A stretch of 64,000 nucleotides of DNA from Ilex aquifolium (lineage: Eukaryota; Streptophyta; Magnoliopsida; Aquifoliales; Aquifoliaceae), in NCBI GenBank assembly GCA_951799425.1, contig OX637410.1:806001-870000 (forward strand), given 5' to 3'. The translations under genes and the position numbers were made by a program. The notes beneath the pieces were generated by a model. The model had not been told where the DNA came from. It did not search any database and was given only the letters and a program-made list of their open reading frames with translations. Positions 10,282 to 22,214 of the stretch are shown here, in pieces (the first letter of the stretch is position 1; every line of letters begins with the position of its first letter).

Positions 10282-12480
10282 ATGGATTCTCAAAGACAAG
10301 GAGGATTGGCCATGCAACTACTGCTCTTTGACGGATCTAATTATGAATATTGGAAGACATGAATGAGAGCTTTCCTAAAATCTTTAGATGAGCAAGCTTG
10401 GTCGTCGGTGTTGGAAAATTGGACTCGTCCCATGGTGACGACTATTGAGGGGACCGACATGGGGACCGGGACAAAACCCCAAAGCACATGGATGAAGAAT
10501 GAATATGAATGTTCAAGATGGAACTCTAAAGGCTTGAATGCGATATTTAGTTTCGACTCTCCAAATGAGTTCTGGAGGATCTCTAATTGTGAGACTTCCA
10601 AGGAGGCATGGGACATTCTCAAGGTCTCTCACAAAGGTGCACCCTTGGTGAAAATGTCCTAACTCCATAGATACACCACCTAATTTGAGACCTTAAGGAT
10701 GTTAGAGGATAAGACCTTTAGTGAATTTTACACTAAACTTCCTGACATAGTCAACTCATCTTTTGTCCTTGTGTTCAAATATGAGGACTCCACACTTAAA
10801 TCCAAAATATTTAGATCTCTACTTGAGGGGTTCAAGCCAAGGTGATTGCCTTAGAAACCCGAGTCAATTTAGGTTAGGTGTCAATTAAAGACCTAGCTAG
10901 TTCAATTTTGACTTTTGAGATGAATCTCTGTACACCGAATAAGTCAAAAGGTGTGACATTGAGTTCTATTTGAGAAGAAAGAGATAAATCTAAGTCACTC
11001 CAATTAGGAGAAAAGGATATAGCCTATCTGTCTAGAAAATTCAACTGATACTTCAAGGCCAGTGGTGTTGAGTCCTCTCGAACGAAAGGGAAGTTGAGTA
11101 GACTGAAAACTCCCAAAGAGGGAAGAGAAAAATTGGGAAGAAATTATTGACAAGAGGTTGAGAATAAATGGCAAGACATCTAATGCTTTTCAGTGCCATT
11201 GGTTTGGCCACTTGGCTGTAGAGTGCCCGAATTAGAAGAAGATAGATTTATCCAAGGAAAAGAGGAGGGCAGTGAAGGCCAAAGTGAGCAAGAGTGAAAG
11301 TTTGTCCACTATAAATGAGGATTCCTTTTCTCAAAAAGATGAATAGAATTCTCACGGTCTTTGTTGGTTTCTATTCCTCTCCCCATAGAGAAACTTCAAA
11401 GAGTGAAGTTGAAGAGAGAACAAGTCCTAACATGGTCGTAGACACTATTCAAGTCCCACTAAGGAGGTGGATGACTTGAATGTCAAGGTCCCTAAGAAAC
11501 TGGATAAGACTAAGAGCATTCAGAAATTCAAGATGCATCTAATCAATTATATGAAGAGTGACTCAAACAAAAAAAAATGATGCTTTCATTGAGCACGAGA
11601 CTCAAAACGAGTGAAGATTATAAGAAAGCACTCCATGTGGACTTCGTAAATTCCAAAGATCATATTTGTGGGCTTGAGGAAGAAAGATGCCCTTGAAGGA
11701 CAAGTTGAGTTTTCTTGAAAATGATTCTCATGGGCTTGTAGAGTCAAAGAAGAGCCTTGAGTTTAAATTGACAAAACTTGATAGAGACCTTCAAGAGTCA
11801 CAAGACCTCACTAAGAGACTTTCCCTTGGTTCAGAAAAATTGAACAAAATGTTGTCCATAGAGAAAGTGTTGGTGACAAGAGGGGCACTAATGAACACAT
11901 CACTACTTATAAGACTGTATTTGTGAAGGGTAATCCTAACTCATCGTGTGAACACAAGTCCCACAAATGCTAAAATGGATAAGGGTAGGCACTAAAAGAA
12001 GACAATTGTTAAGAAAACCCAAACCAGACATTTTGTGTGTTTCACATGTGGTGAGAATGGCCACTATAGTACGCATTGCATGCTTAGTAGGAAAGCCTTG
12101 AATAAGAAGCTCATACATCCAGCCAACCAATACAAAGCTTTAAACAATCAAGTCATGCATCTTTCTAAGATTATGGAGAGGTCAAGTCAGTGTAAGAATA
12201 CACATGCATCATCATCCAATGGCTCACATGCAAGAGTGCACACAACTCTTTTTACTCCAAAGGTCAAAGTTGACTTATCTACATCTGGAGAGGAGAGAGT
12301 AAGTCCTACACCCATTCCCCAACCAAACCCAAGAAGTTGGAAGGGAAAACAAGTTTGGGTGAGTTGAGAGGACTTAGAGAGGCTCACAACCTCAACCAAG
12401 ATGAATGCCCTGAGTTCATCTGACAAGGTTGAGTTACTTAAGAAGTAGATGAGGTTAGAGTATGGACCTAAGTGTACCAT
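10282..12480 (+). pseudogene. Copia (SIRE-like) gag
   Basis: From the ATG at 10282 the translation reads MDSQRQGG, then LLFDGSNYEYWKT and, after a stop at 10360, MRAFLKSLDEQAW. This is the start of the Copia gag that domain databases describe as DUF4219/UBN2. Words such as TSKEAWDILKVSHKG and FSEFYTKLPDIVNSS continue it through more stops. A CCHC-like knuckle (CHWFGHLAVEC) lies near 11200, a charged, probably coiled region follows (11687-11925), and a second knuckle CFTCGENGHYSTHC lies at about 12038. Two knuckles and a long C-terminal gag region suit SIRE/Maximus. There are many stops and frameshifts, so the gene is dead. Short ORFs elsewhere in this interval are fragments of it. Confidence 0.75.
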
Positions 12481-13239
12481 TCATACATTGCATCAAACAA
12501 CCTAGGGCCAAAATTTTTATATATTTCTATTCTTTAATTTGTTTTGATAAATTGGAAATAGAAAAACAATTGAAAATTAGAAATCCAAAAGGATTTTTTA
12601 TGTCTAACTGGACATTCATTTTGGGATTTATGGTAATTGCTTTATTTTTTTTGTTTGTGGCATGTTTATGCATATTTTTATTTATTTTTGTAACGCCCCA
12701 AAATCCACCCTGGACGGCATTACTATCTAAGACCATTCACAACATGAGAGCGACTAAATAAATTCCCTCAATAAAGAAATTTCATTCATCAGATATCATG
12801 TCCATAGCATTATCTCAAAAGAATAAGCCAAATCATGGCAATTACATCCCAAAAGAATTAAATTACACTTAGCAGCGGAATAACAAAAGATTATATTTTA
12901 CATGATCCCAAAATAACCCTTCAATCTAGTACAAGAAGGACCGTCGAGATATCCCCCTCCGGATCCCCCCTACTCGTCTTCTAACTGATCCTCTTTTACA
13001 GCATCACCTGAAAAATGTGTTGGTTTGTAGGGGGTGAGCACTAAGCTCTGTAGGAAAATCCTCCCAAACTCAAACAAGGTTTAGAAAACATGGAAAACAA
13101 GTTGGTCTCATTTCACAAATATCATACATAACTTTTGAAGTAAAACCAGGACATTTAAATAGATCTCAAGTTTAAGGAACAACAGTAATTGAATGATTAA
13201 GTGGAACCACTATACAGTTAACAAACCATATCCGAATAT

Positions 13240-13620
13240 AATCCAATCCACCATACACTGTTTCCACAAGTTCTCACGGAATCTCATACTTCCCAAGACT
13301 CTTGTAGAAACCGTCTATGGTAGAATGAACAATAACCAATATACAATAGATAATCCATTCTACCATAAATCGTTTCCAACAAGTTCTCACGAAATCTCAT
13401 ACTTCCCGAAACTCTTGAAACCATTTCTGGTACAATGCACGATAACCCACACTGTATGTCCGACACAACCCACGTTACTAATCCGTGATCATTAGTGATA
13501 GGAAAAGTTCATACCCACACGGCGTACAAAGACGGCTACCCACTCCACATGGTAGGAAAAGTTCATACCCGCGTGGCATATAAAGACGTCTACCCACTAC
13601 ATGATACCCGGTCAATAGTA
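13240..13620. repeat. Tandem duplications inside the Tek-B solo LTR
   Basis: Two units of about 110 bp share TCTCATACTTCCC and GTTTCCA...CAAGTTCTCACG (starts near 13258 and 13367). A second pair of about 55 bp shares TAGGAAAAGTTCATACCC (starts near 13499 and 13552). ORFs here are by-products of the repeat. Confidence 0.6.
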
Positions 13621-14704
13621 ATCCATGTTCGTATCGTACAACCACGCAAAAGATAAAATACCAACAAATATCTCACATAAACAACAATTACACAAGTCCC
13701 CAATTCACCCTCAAAGTCTTGTTTCTCAAGCATCCTTACAAAGAACCTCCTGAGAAGGAATGAGCATCCTTACAAGGAACCTCTCACTCATGTTCCTCCA
13801 AACAACCAAACAAGAAATACGATATCCACAATTTCCTCAATTTCAAACAATTCCATAAACCCCCAATTTTCTGAAGTAGTTGTACAAAGAGCAATATAAG
13901 AAAATGTACAAGAGATCATCATAAATACCATTTTTTTGTTCAATATGAAACACTAAAGTTTTGAAATCAAGAACCTATGAGTAATCAAACTTTGGAATCA
14001 TTACAAATGAATATTAAGTTTATAGTATATAAAAAAATAAAGGCGCACCAAGCTTGAAAATCATGGACAAATGAGAAATTAAGATTTAACGGAACAACCA
14101 TGTATGAAAATAAATAACAACGACTATCAAGGTGTGAAATCAAGAACAAATGATTATGAAGCTTAGAAATCAAGACCAAAAGGACACTCAAGTCTTGGAA
14201 CCAAGAATAAAGAATATCAAGTTTAGAATTCAAAATAAAGGAACAATCATGTATTGAAATCAATAACCAAGGAAAAGTCAAGAGAAAAACACATTTCCCT
14301 TGAAGACTAGGGTTTGGTAGCAATCAAGGAGATTTAAGGATTACCCAACAATCACAATATTTTCCACATGGCATTAATTGCAAGAATAGCAAGAATTAAG
14401 GATTGGATAGCATACATATAACATTTAGAGTGAAGAGATACATATAAATAAACCTAGCCTCAATGTAAAAGAATGGAAGAAAACCCCTACCTTGCTTCTT
14501 AATTTTTGTGTGAAGAACTAGAAGATTTGATCCTTCCCACTTGAATCAACTCTTGAATTTCTTGTTTTCCCCTTCTTTCCTTCCTCTCTAAGCCTCTTTA
14601 TGGTTTGCATTGATGAAATGGGTGCAAATGGAAGAGAAAACACCCAAAACACGCCTGAGTCGTGAAGCCCTCGGTTTGGCGCATCCGAATGCATGTTTTG
14701 TGCT

Positions 14705-14776
14705 GTCCGGACGCGTGTTTTTGCGTCCAAGTTTCTGCCATACACGTCCGGACGCGTGTCTATTCCCGTCCGGACG
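14705..14776. repeat. GTCCGGAC palindromes in the Tek-B solo LTR
   Basis: GTCCGGAC at 14705-14712 and the longer CGTCCGGACG at 14745-14754 and 14767-14776 (22 bp apart). The same core occurs in the unrelated LTR of NA-1 (19786 and 26356). Confidence 0.8.
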
Positions 14777-15286
14777 CGGGTGACAATATACTCTTAACTT
14801 CCCGATCAATTTTGACCTATTTAGAAGCCGATTCAGAAAATTTTCGTCAAATACACTTTTGTAGCCCATGAAGTCTTGTTTCTACTGTCCAAAGTTCAGA
14901 TCAATTGGAGTTAGGAGTAAAAATTTATGGCTAAAGTACTAAGGTAGTATCAACTTCCTCCCCATCCGAATTCTTTCTAAAATGTGTTTCAACTCCGGGA
15001 TACTTCCTAACTTCTAATACACCCTATATTACCTCTCCCAAGTTTTCTCGATCTTCCGGATTCAATGGAAATCTTATTTTGACCTAAAAATATTTAGAAA
15101 CTTATCTAACAACCTTTTCCAAGTTTAAACGCATTCGAAACTAAAACTTCACAATCACTTTGTCTCCCTAGTATTTATTCCTACTATTACAATCTATTTA
15201 GTTTATTCTTACATCATTGCTTATATTAGAATTACTAGAAAATTATATTACTATATTAATCTAAACATGTGGGGGTTTACAATTTT

Positions 15287-16642
15287 TATGTTATAAATAA
15301 AAATACAAAAATATTGGAAAAGAAAAAGCAAATTTTTTTATTTGTTTATTGTTCGTTATTTATCATGGAAATCACACTTTGATTTAATTTATAGCATATC
15401 CATCATTACTACTAGGAGAAATATTAGCTAATAGAGAACTTGATGATTATAAGTATTGGTGTTTTATTGTTGAAGTAATTCTCTTTTGCCCTAGTGTTCT
15501 TGGATTAATTGCTATTTGTGAAAATTCAAAACCCAAATACACACCAACCATTTAGCTAACTTAATAAATTAATGACCTTACATAACTCCAAGTATTGGTG
15601 ATAGGTGAAAACATGGCCAAAGGTTGGTAAAGCCCTATATCCCTTAAAAAATGTCAAATAGCCAATTGTCAGAAAAGAGCTCAATGTGGCCAATATTTAA
15701 AAAGGTGAGGCATAAAATAAATGGCTAAGTATCAATTGGAATTGAATTGTTGAGAGTACTATATGCTTAATGTCATTGTTTATTTGTAAAGCTCAAAAAG
15801 TTGACATTTAAAGTACGAAATTCGCAATAGTGCTAATTGAAGCCATAATAGTAGAAGAGATGAAAAATAGAGGAGAGTGTTTAAAAAGAATCGAAAAGAT
15901 GCATTTAGAACACTCATTAATTGATCATACTTTCACTTAAACGATGCATTAGGAATTCATGTAAAGCTTTATTAATCCATTAATCTGGACGGATTCCTAA
16001 TAGTGTTAGAGTTTGATTTCACACACGATTAAATATGCAAAATTTGAATAGGTGTTAGTGAATTGAACTAAGTGGGAGGCCATTGGTCTAGGATAAATAC
16101 ATATTAAGTTCTACATTAATTAATATGTCTCGAAGTAATGTGCTTAATGATGAAATAGGGATAGATATTTTATATTGAGAATATATGTAATTTTCATGAT
16201 TTATGACATTGTGTATTTTAATTGTCCAGATTGAAAATAGCATTACATTCCTTATGTGATCCATGCATGTGAATTTAATTGAATTTAGGTTGTACATACA
16301 TTCATGCCTAACTTTTGAGGCACAACTAAGTGATAAGAGGAGTAGTGGTATGGACTGTTGAGATCTGGAAGTAGAACTGATCTGCTTTAGGGACTGCTTG
16401 AGCAACCCTATACATCGCTTGAGTAACCTACGTAGGTTCTCAGTCCAAATTGTTTTAAAACACGATTTTAGCTCATTCAAACACATTTTACTCCCTCCAC
16501 ACATGAGTCCATACGTCTTCTTGAATACCCGAGGCATCCCCAAAATCTAGAACTCATCCTAGAGTGATTCTAAGTGCATTTCAACCTTGGATCTATGTTA
16601 TTCATATATTTTTGTATATTATCACCGATTGTGTTTGGGAAA
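15287..16642. other. Unassigned AT-rich stretch
   Basis: No credible gene. Parts around 16360-16450 hold GCTTGAGCAACC and GCTTGAGTAACC words like those in the U3 of the Copia fragment near 29936, so a Copia LTR piece is possible. The minus-strand 151-aa frame at 16088-16543 has no recognisable motif and I do not call it. Confidence 0.4.
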
Positions 16643-17302
16643 ATGCCTCCAAGAGCTATGAAACGAGCAAGGGTATGCACATTTGATGAGCAGATTCGGT
16701 TTCAAAGTCCCCATTACCGTGATCTTCATAGGAGATAGTTTGCTTCACAACCTCTAATGGTGTTACACGATGTGAATTTTGATGCGGTTGTAAAACACTT
16801 TTATCCTTGAGAATTTTACATCGAGAGGGTGGATTGGGATATTCATGGCTCCTAAGCTAGTGAATGAAACCATTGTTAGAGAGTTCTATGCACACATTAG
16901 GAACACTACAGTTAATAGTGAGAATTTCATGACACATGTCCAAGGTTTATTATTTGAGTTCTCTATTGTCCTAATTGCCATAGACCAGATAGTGCTATAC
17001 CCAGGCTTAGTGGTATTGCATCCGAACTATATGGAGCTTTATATCCTAATGGTTGGAACCGACAACTGTAGTTTCAAAAGGACTTAGCTAGACGGTACTA
17101 GATGATTAATTTGACTATCAATTACAAAATCGACCTGAAGACCCATGTATCCACTTTTCCTACCCCTCGTGCTTACCTTTTACATGTGATTGGAACAGGT
17201 TTGGCTCTAGACTTACCACAGTTTATATTTGGAGTTATTCAGAGAGCCTTTGATGAAGGTAGGATTAGCGATGGTCCACCTTTTGGTTATTTGTTCACTT
17301 AG
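16643..17302 (+). pseudogene. Athila-like env-like ORF, N-terminal half, frameshifted
   Basis: From an ATG at 16643 (MPPRAMKRAR) the frame has stops near 16737 and 16807 and shifts by about 16845 into a frame reading ETIVREFYAHIRN, the typical N-terminal word of the putative plant transposon proteins carried behind Athila integrases. A second shift near 17090 leads to YKIDLKTHVSTFP and a frame ending at 17302. It complements the Ath-1 and Ath-2 copies, which preserve the C-terminal half. About 320 further bases (17303-17626) look like its decayed continuation. No pol remains beside it, and a gag remnant in the opposite orientation follows directly. Confidence 0.5.
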
Positions 17303-17626
17303 ACTTGTGTGACCAAGGGTCCACTTGGATTAGAAACTAATTAGCTAAAGAGACCAAAGAAACCTCTTGGAAAGGATTCATTGAGAAAAAGTGAAACTCA
17401 TTCAAGTTATGTATTTAATCATGTGCAGGTAGAGTCAGAGTAAGGAGATGGAGCTTGAAACACTTGCTCCCACTTTAAGCAAGGACCATCCACTAGTGCA
17501 CCACCACTGAGATGGACCCATGTCTTCTCATGCTCAATGAACTGCTATTATGAATGCATTAGGTAATGTTCAAATAGGCCAAGGTCATGTTTCTGACATT
17601 TCGGACTTAAATTCATTAAGGGATTG

Positions 17627-17878
17627 AGTTGACTGAGTGTTAAAACTCATATGACTATGCATAAACTAGTTAAGTGTGTTCTCAAGACTCCTCTTTTGTG
17701 TTGGTTGGTAAGGTTGATATCTAGGAGGGCCTTGAGATGGTGGTTGTTGATCATTGACTATTGGTGTTGTTGGTCATTCCTCCAACTAAAATTTGGGTGG
17801 TTATGCCACCCTAGATAGTAGGTCACAAAGTAAGGATTGTAGTAAGGATTTTTGAATGAAGAGATCGCACTTGATTGT
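17627..17878 (-). pseudogene. Athila-like gag remnant, left piece
   Basis: On the minus strand the translation contains NPYYNPYF and GWHNHPNFSWRN, matching NPYSETYNPGWRNHPNFSWRN of the NA-1 gag downstream of its zinc knuckle. The piece stops where a Tek-A LTR begins (about 17879). The upstream part of the same gag resumes at 28840 on the far side of the nested insertions. Confidence 0.75.
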
Positions 17879-18160
17879 AGTGACGCCCCTAAAACCGGGG
17901 GCCCTTTGTCAATCTGTTGATCACTCATCAACCAGCAGAAATAGCAGTGAATGCCGCATAACCTGACACCACGACACAACATCCCCTTTGCTGGGATCAC
18001 AAAAACACAAAGTTTTGGCAAGGTGTCCCTTGTACCGGGCACTCCCAAATGCAAAACCTGTGTACACTTCGATCACATGACCTATCCGAGGTCCAATATA
18101 CAACAATTTATCCTTATTTAATGTTCATTTATATCATTTGAACAAAAGAACCAAAGTCCT
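17879..18160 (-). repeat. Tek-A LTR, first piece (sense 3' end), split by NA-1
   Basis: Plus-strand reading from TGACGCCCCTAAAACCGGGG corresponds to the reversed end of Tek-A LTRs (compare 34465 and 52380-52419). It continues at 26662. The host gag reads through as ATTG on both sides (17873-17876 and 28840-28843), a probable decayed TSD. Confidence 0.75.
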
Positions 18161-18600
18161 TGATTCGCACTTTTTAGTGTGTCAGAATTATATTATTATA
18201 TTACACCAAAGTATAAGTGGTCGAATTGTAGTTTTCTTGGTTTTTGAGTCCAAGTATCGATCCCACAGAGAGTTTTAGTAATTAAAATAAAATAAAATAA
18301 ATAAAATAAAAATAAAGCAATAAAAAGGTTGTTTGGAGTAGTTTGATGTTTGATTGCTTGTGGTGTGAGCTTAGTCTAATGACGGTGTTAAAAACTTGAT
18401 TCTAAAACAACAGGTGGAATAAAGGTGCAGAAATAAAATGCGTAAGTAAAACAGATTAATGACAGAAATATAAAAGATATCCTTCAGTTCAAGGATCCCA
18501 CATGCTTTACATCGGTCTTGTTACGGAATTGCTACCTCACATCAGTTAACTTCCATTTTACTGGCAAGCTAACCGGCAGGTCTGATGTATATATATATTA

Positions 18601-18950
18601 TAACACAGCTGCTTCTTAGGCTACACTGGGTATATTTATGTCAAATGATTAACCCAAGCAAACCAGAAGGACAAGCCATTCATGAGGAATACTTGAGTTA
18701 TTCACTTGATCTCATGATTGCAAATACGTATATATATATAATAAACCATAACACAGCTGATTCTTAGGCTACACCGGTGGTAATATATAGCACAGTTGCT
18801 TCTTAGGCTACACTGGGCTTAGATGTTCCAATTGATTAATTCAAGTAAAATCCGCAGGTGGTACAGACTATCTTCCGGCGACTTGTCAGGTCAACCGGTG
18901 GTAGTTAATCATAATACAGCTGCTTCTTAGGCTACACTGTATTTAGATAT
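18601..18950. repeat. Interspersed short repeat in the NA-1 LTR
   Basis: The unit CAGCTGCTTCTTAGGCTACA occurs four times (near 18606, 18756 with one change, 18791 and 18917), separated by 35-150 bases. The other LTR has the same set (25257 onward). It lies downstream of the TATA box in the sense direction, so it is transcribed. Confidence 0.7.
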
Positions 18951-19725
18951 ATCACCCAGAAAGTGAAGTTACTTGAGCGGCATACTTGAATTATTCAATA
19001 GGTTATCTTGTAATATTTATATATATATATATATAGACAGTAGAACTTCCTCAGCGTTCCAGTGTAGGACTAGCCATACTGAGAGGATCACCGGGGTTAT
19101 TCCAGCAGGCAATATTATTATATATATAGTAATACCAGGCGTCAGTGGAACTTCCTCAGCATTTCGGTGGAAACGCCGGGGTCATTCTAGCTGGCCCGTC
19201 TTGTATATATATAATACTACCAGGCGTCAGTGGAACTTCCTCAGCATTCCAGTGGAGGATTAACCATACCGGTAGGAACGCCGGGGTCATTCTAGCTGGC
19301 CCGTCTTGTATATATAATAAACGTATACATAAAACATCAGCAATTCCAAAAACAGATCAATATTATACATGTGTTCCCCTCGAACCGGAGGATATACGGA
19401 ACTACTCACGCTCCATTGCTATAGACAAGCAAGGAGAGCTAGCAGTTGTCATTACAGCAAAAAGGAAAGTGCGGAATTTAAATATCTTTCGCAGGGAATG
19501 ATTGAAACACAGCCACTCTTATAATCGGTTAAGATGAAAAAGTGGCGGCAGTTCAACTATTCGAATTGAAAGCTATACAAAAACTATAAAAGTACAGGAC
19601 TTAGGACTGAAATATAACACGGACCGGAGCGTGCTTTTTCTTTTTCTTTTCTCTCTTTTTCTTCTCTGAACTTCTCCTTGGAAGCTCTTGGTTCCGGCCT
19701 GCTTTGAATGCTGAAGGGGGCAGGG

Positions 19726-19733
19726 TATTTATA
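19726..19733 (-). promoter_or_regulatory. TATA box of the NA-1 LTR promoter
   Basis: Minus-strand TATAAATA, about 355 bases from the LTR start, with CCGTCCGGACGG palindromes 53-92 bases upstream in the sense direction. The partner LTR has it at 26296-26303. Confidence 0.6.
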
Positions 19734-19785
19734 GGCGTGGGAAGAGACATGGGCAAGTGGGCAACTTGTATTCTGACAATGGTGA

Positions 19786-19817
19786 CCGTCCGGACGGCAG
19801 TCCCACCGTCTGGACGG
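19786..19817. repeat. CCGTCCGGACGG palindrome pair in the NA-1 LTR
   Basis: CCGTCCGGACGG at 19786-19797 and the one-base variant CCGTCTGGACGG at 19806-19817, starts 20 bp apart. The identical pair in the other LTR is at 26356 and 26376. Confidence 0.85.
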
Positions 19818-20086
19818 TGGTGCTTTGCTGGAGATGCAAGTTGCATGTTATGGCTTATCCTTGTGATGAAAATACGCTTTGGTCCTTTGTTCTTTCAAGC
19901 TTTGACACTTAGTACTTCCTATCTTGTAGTATTCCTGCATTAAACATGAAACTTTGGACGTAAAATGTAAAAACTTTTAATTTACATACAAATTATAATT
20001 CATAATATTTACTACTTTTTAGTTATTTTATTACACTAATTTGACTTTATTAATAACTTTAATTTATACTTAATTAGGGTTAATCA

Positions 20087-20122
20087 CACCCCCTAACTTA
20101 AACTTTACTAGTCCCTAGTAAA
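20087..20122 (-). promoter_or_regulatory. NA-1 PPT and PPT-proximal hairpin
   Basis: In sense orientation TTTACTAGGGACTAGTAAA (20104-20122) forms a perfect 8-bp stem with a GGA loop, followed by the PPT and the LTR. Relative to Ath-1 one stem pair has changed from G-C to A-T on both sides, keeping the pairing. Confidence 0.75.
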
Positions 20123-20180
20123 ATAAAAAGAAAATATAATACAAGTGGGGTAAAATCATTTTCGTAGATTTTTGTACGAT

Positions 20181-20278
20181 TGCATTTAGCATATGCAATA
20201 AGCCTTTAAACCCCTAGGTGATCCCTAGTGGACGAGTTGTGTCTCGTGAAGGTTTCCAGTGAAGCTACCTACAAACTT
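20181..20278 (-). other. 98-bp conserved block with two hairpins (NA-1 copy)
   Basis: This block is 95/98 identical to 42890-42987 in NA-2, though neighbouring internal sequence and the LTRs are strongly diverged. It holds two adjacent hairpins: CTAGG/CCTAG around TGATC (20214-20228) and ACGAG/CTCGT around a six-base loop (20232-20247). One of the three differences lies in a loop and none in a stem. It lies 95 bases from the LTR; the NA-2 copy lies 87 bases from its LTR. Confidence 0.75.
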
Positions 20279-22214
20279 TAGTAATTAGAAATGCATATTT
20301 CATATTTTTCACATGTATGATTAGAATGATATTTCTTCTGTCTTGCTAGAATACTTCCTTTTCTGATCACCTTGAGAACATCATATGTTGGGTGTAGTAT
20401 TATCTATATATTTTTATGAAAACTTGTGTGTGTGTGTGTAGTGATGTTTTTATTTTCAGAAATCACTTGAAAAATATTACCCTCTTTCATGGTAGTCTTG
20501 ATGTCAATCCTTCCCTGGAATACACTCAGTAAGAATAGCACACAAGTTATAGTGACTGTTCTTATAATCTTACATGTGATTGGAATATTGATAACAAAAT
20601 AAATTATTACACATGTAATAAAAAGGAGCGGTTATTTTAAATGGATTGGAAATTGACATAATCTCATGAAAGAATATTAACACTGTATTAAATATATTAT
20701 TAACATTTTCCTTTTTAGATTGCTAGACTGAATGCAAATATATGATTTCTGGAATCAAAAAGGACTTTATTAAGGTTGTAACGTGGTCAGGGGTCGGGGT
20801 GTAAGAAACGACGTCTATGGGGTTCAAAAGCTACCTTTTGGCACACCTCATAAAACTTTGTTTATTTATTCTTTACATTTTTCACTTTCTTGGCTTTTTT
20901 TTTTTTTTTTTTTCATTTGGTGAGTGCATTTTATGCTCCATCTCACTTTTTCTTGAACAAGTGCGTTTTACGCTCCATCTTGCTCTTTCGTGAACGAGTG
21001 CGTTTTACGCTCCATCTCGCTCTTTCTTCACATGCCTTGTTTTTCTCTGTTTTTCTATATCCTATTGATTTAAAAGAGGGTGCAAGAAAATTATGTAGCA
21101 AAGGTAGGTTTAATATATTTTTATCTGGCTCGGGTGTTTCTTAGGTTTCATGAAAGGAATTTATATTATTTTAGGCTCAAACATGGTTGACTAATGATAT
21201 AATTTTGTAAAAGAAATGGTTAAGGCTCAAAATTAATCAAACATGGCCTAAGATCATTTTCCAGAAATCCTATATTTGTATTCTTTCTAGATAAATAATT
21301 AAGGGCAATGTATATAATATATTTCAAGACGTGCTAATCAAAGAAAAAATATAATGAGATTATTCAAAGAAAAGTTACCGCTGAATCGAAGATTCGTAGT
21401 TGAGTAGATGTAGCATTTCTCTCCAAGGAAGAATGGCTCTAATTCTGCATTTGGTTTTTACATCTCCACTATTTATAGAAAGAGTGTAGTATTTTGCATG
21501 GTTTTCAAAAATAAAGACATCTGTTTGTGCTTCTAAGGTTAAGTTCGAATAAAAATATTGAGATAACGTACGGCTAAAATATGACAGTCTCATGAGATCA
21601 GATTGAGAGTATTTTCGCAAGGCATTAGAATATAATCCTAATCTAACTGTGAATTATATGAAGTATATTTCCTACTTTAGCAATATATGCTCTCATTTTA
21701 AAACACACTGAAAATTAAAACATATTAGTTCAAACATATATAAACATATAAGCAAAATTTAACTAAGTTCAAATCACACAAATATAAAATATAAAAACAC
21801 AACTTCAAGTTTTAAGTGCAGAAATTAAAAGTGCATAAAATAAAAGGGTTTTTTTTTTTTTTTTTTTCCAAAAACATGTAAAAATGACTCAAAGAAAAAT
21901 TATTTAAAATTGACTCCTTATCCGGTTTTTTTAACGTCTGCCAGTCACAAAGACAAACATAATTTTTTAAATAAAAATTATTATGCTAAAAACAACAAGT
22001 AAATTTACACTTATATTTTCCCAACTTAAATTAAATATTATCCTCACTATATAAGATGAAAATAGAAAATTACTAATTAGGTCTTGCAGCGAGAGATATT
22101 TATAGTATAAGATTCTAATATAAAAGACAAATAAAGAAACTATACAAAAGACATAAAAACATAAAACAACGAAAATTTTAACTACTATATACAAGAAGTG
22201 CATTAGAGGATAGA
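20279..22214 (-). other. NA-1 non-coding internal region
   Basis: No gene. It contains a T-run (20897-20913) and three 37-bp tandem units (starts 20923, 20960 and 20997; core TTTTACGCTCCATCT). A stretch near 21900-22030 matches, in sense orientation, the region behind integrase in Ath-3 (39740-39860), including a word around TGACTGGCAGAC and an AAGTTGGG internal PPT-like site. Confidence 0.7.

Larger units (their letters stand above)
9310..12688 (+). mobile_element. SIRE/Maximus-like Copia remnant: truncated 5' LTR, PBS and gag
   Basis: An LTR end TCCTTACA at 10155 is followed by a tRNA-Met PBS and then by a decayed Copia-type gag of the SIRE kind. Protease, integrase and RT are absent. The LTR start is missing; its upstream neighbour is Ath-2. 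A Tek-B solo LTR with perfect TSD (ATTTT) interrupts it at 12689, and I could not identify pol beyond that insertion. Confidence 0.7.
12689..15281 (-). repeat. Tek-B solo LTR (2.6 kb) with TSD ATTTT
   Basis: On the plus strand it runs TGTAACGCCCC...GGGGGTTTACA, flanked on both sides by ATTTT (12684-12688 and 15282-15286). The ends match the Tek-B 3' LTR at 40091/48823, which adjoins a chromovirus integrase, so the family is assigned by that copy. No internal region is present, so it arose by LTR-LTR recombination. It is inserted in the Copia remnant. Confidence 0.85.
18161..20086 (-). repeat. NA-1 3' LTR (sense), 1926 bp
   Basis: Plus-strand ends are TGATTCGCAC and TTAATCA. It is about 80 bp longer than its partner because an 80-85 bp unit (GGCGTCAGTGGAACTTCCTC onward) is present twice (19138-19310) instead of once. 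A TATA box for the minus strand lies at 19726-19733. Confidence 0.9.

Noticed and set aside
16088..16543. 151-aa minus-strand ORF
   Set aside because: No recognisable motif, AT-rich surroundings, no related copy in the window; insufficient support for a gene.
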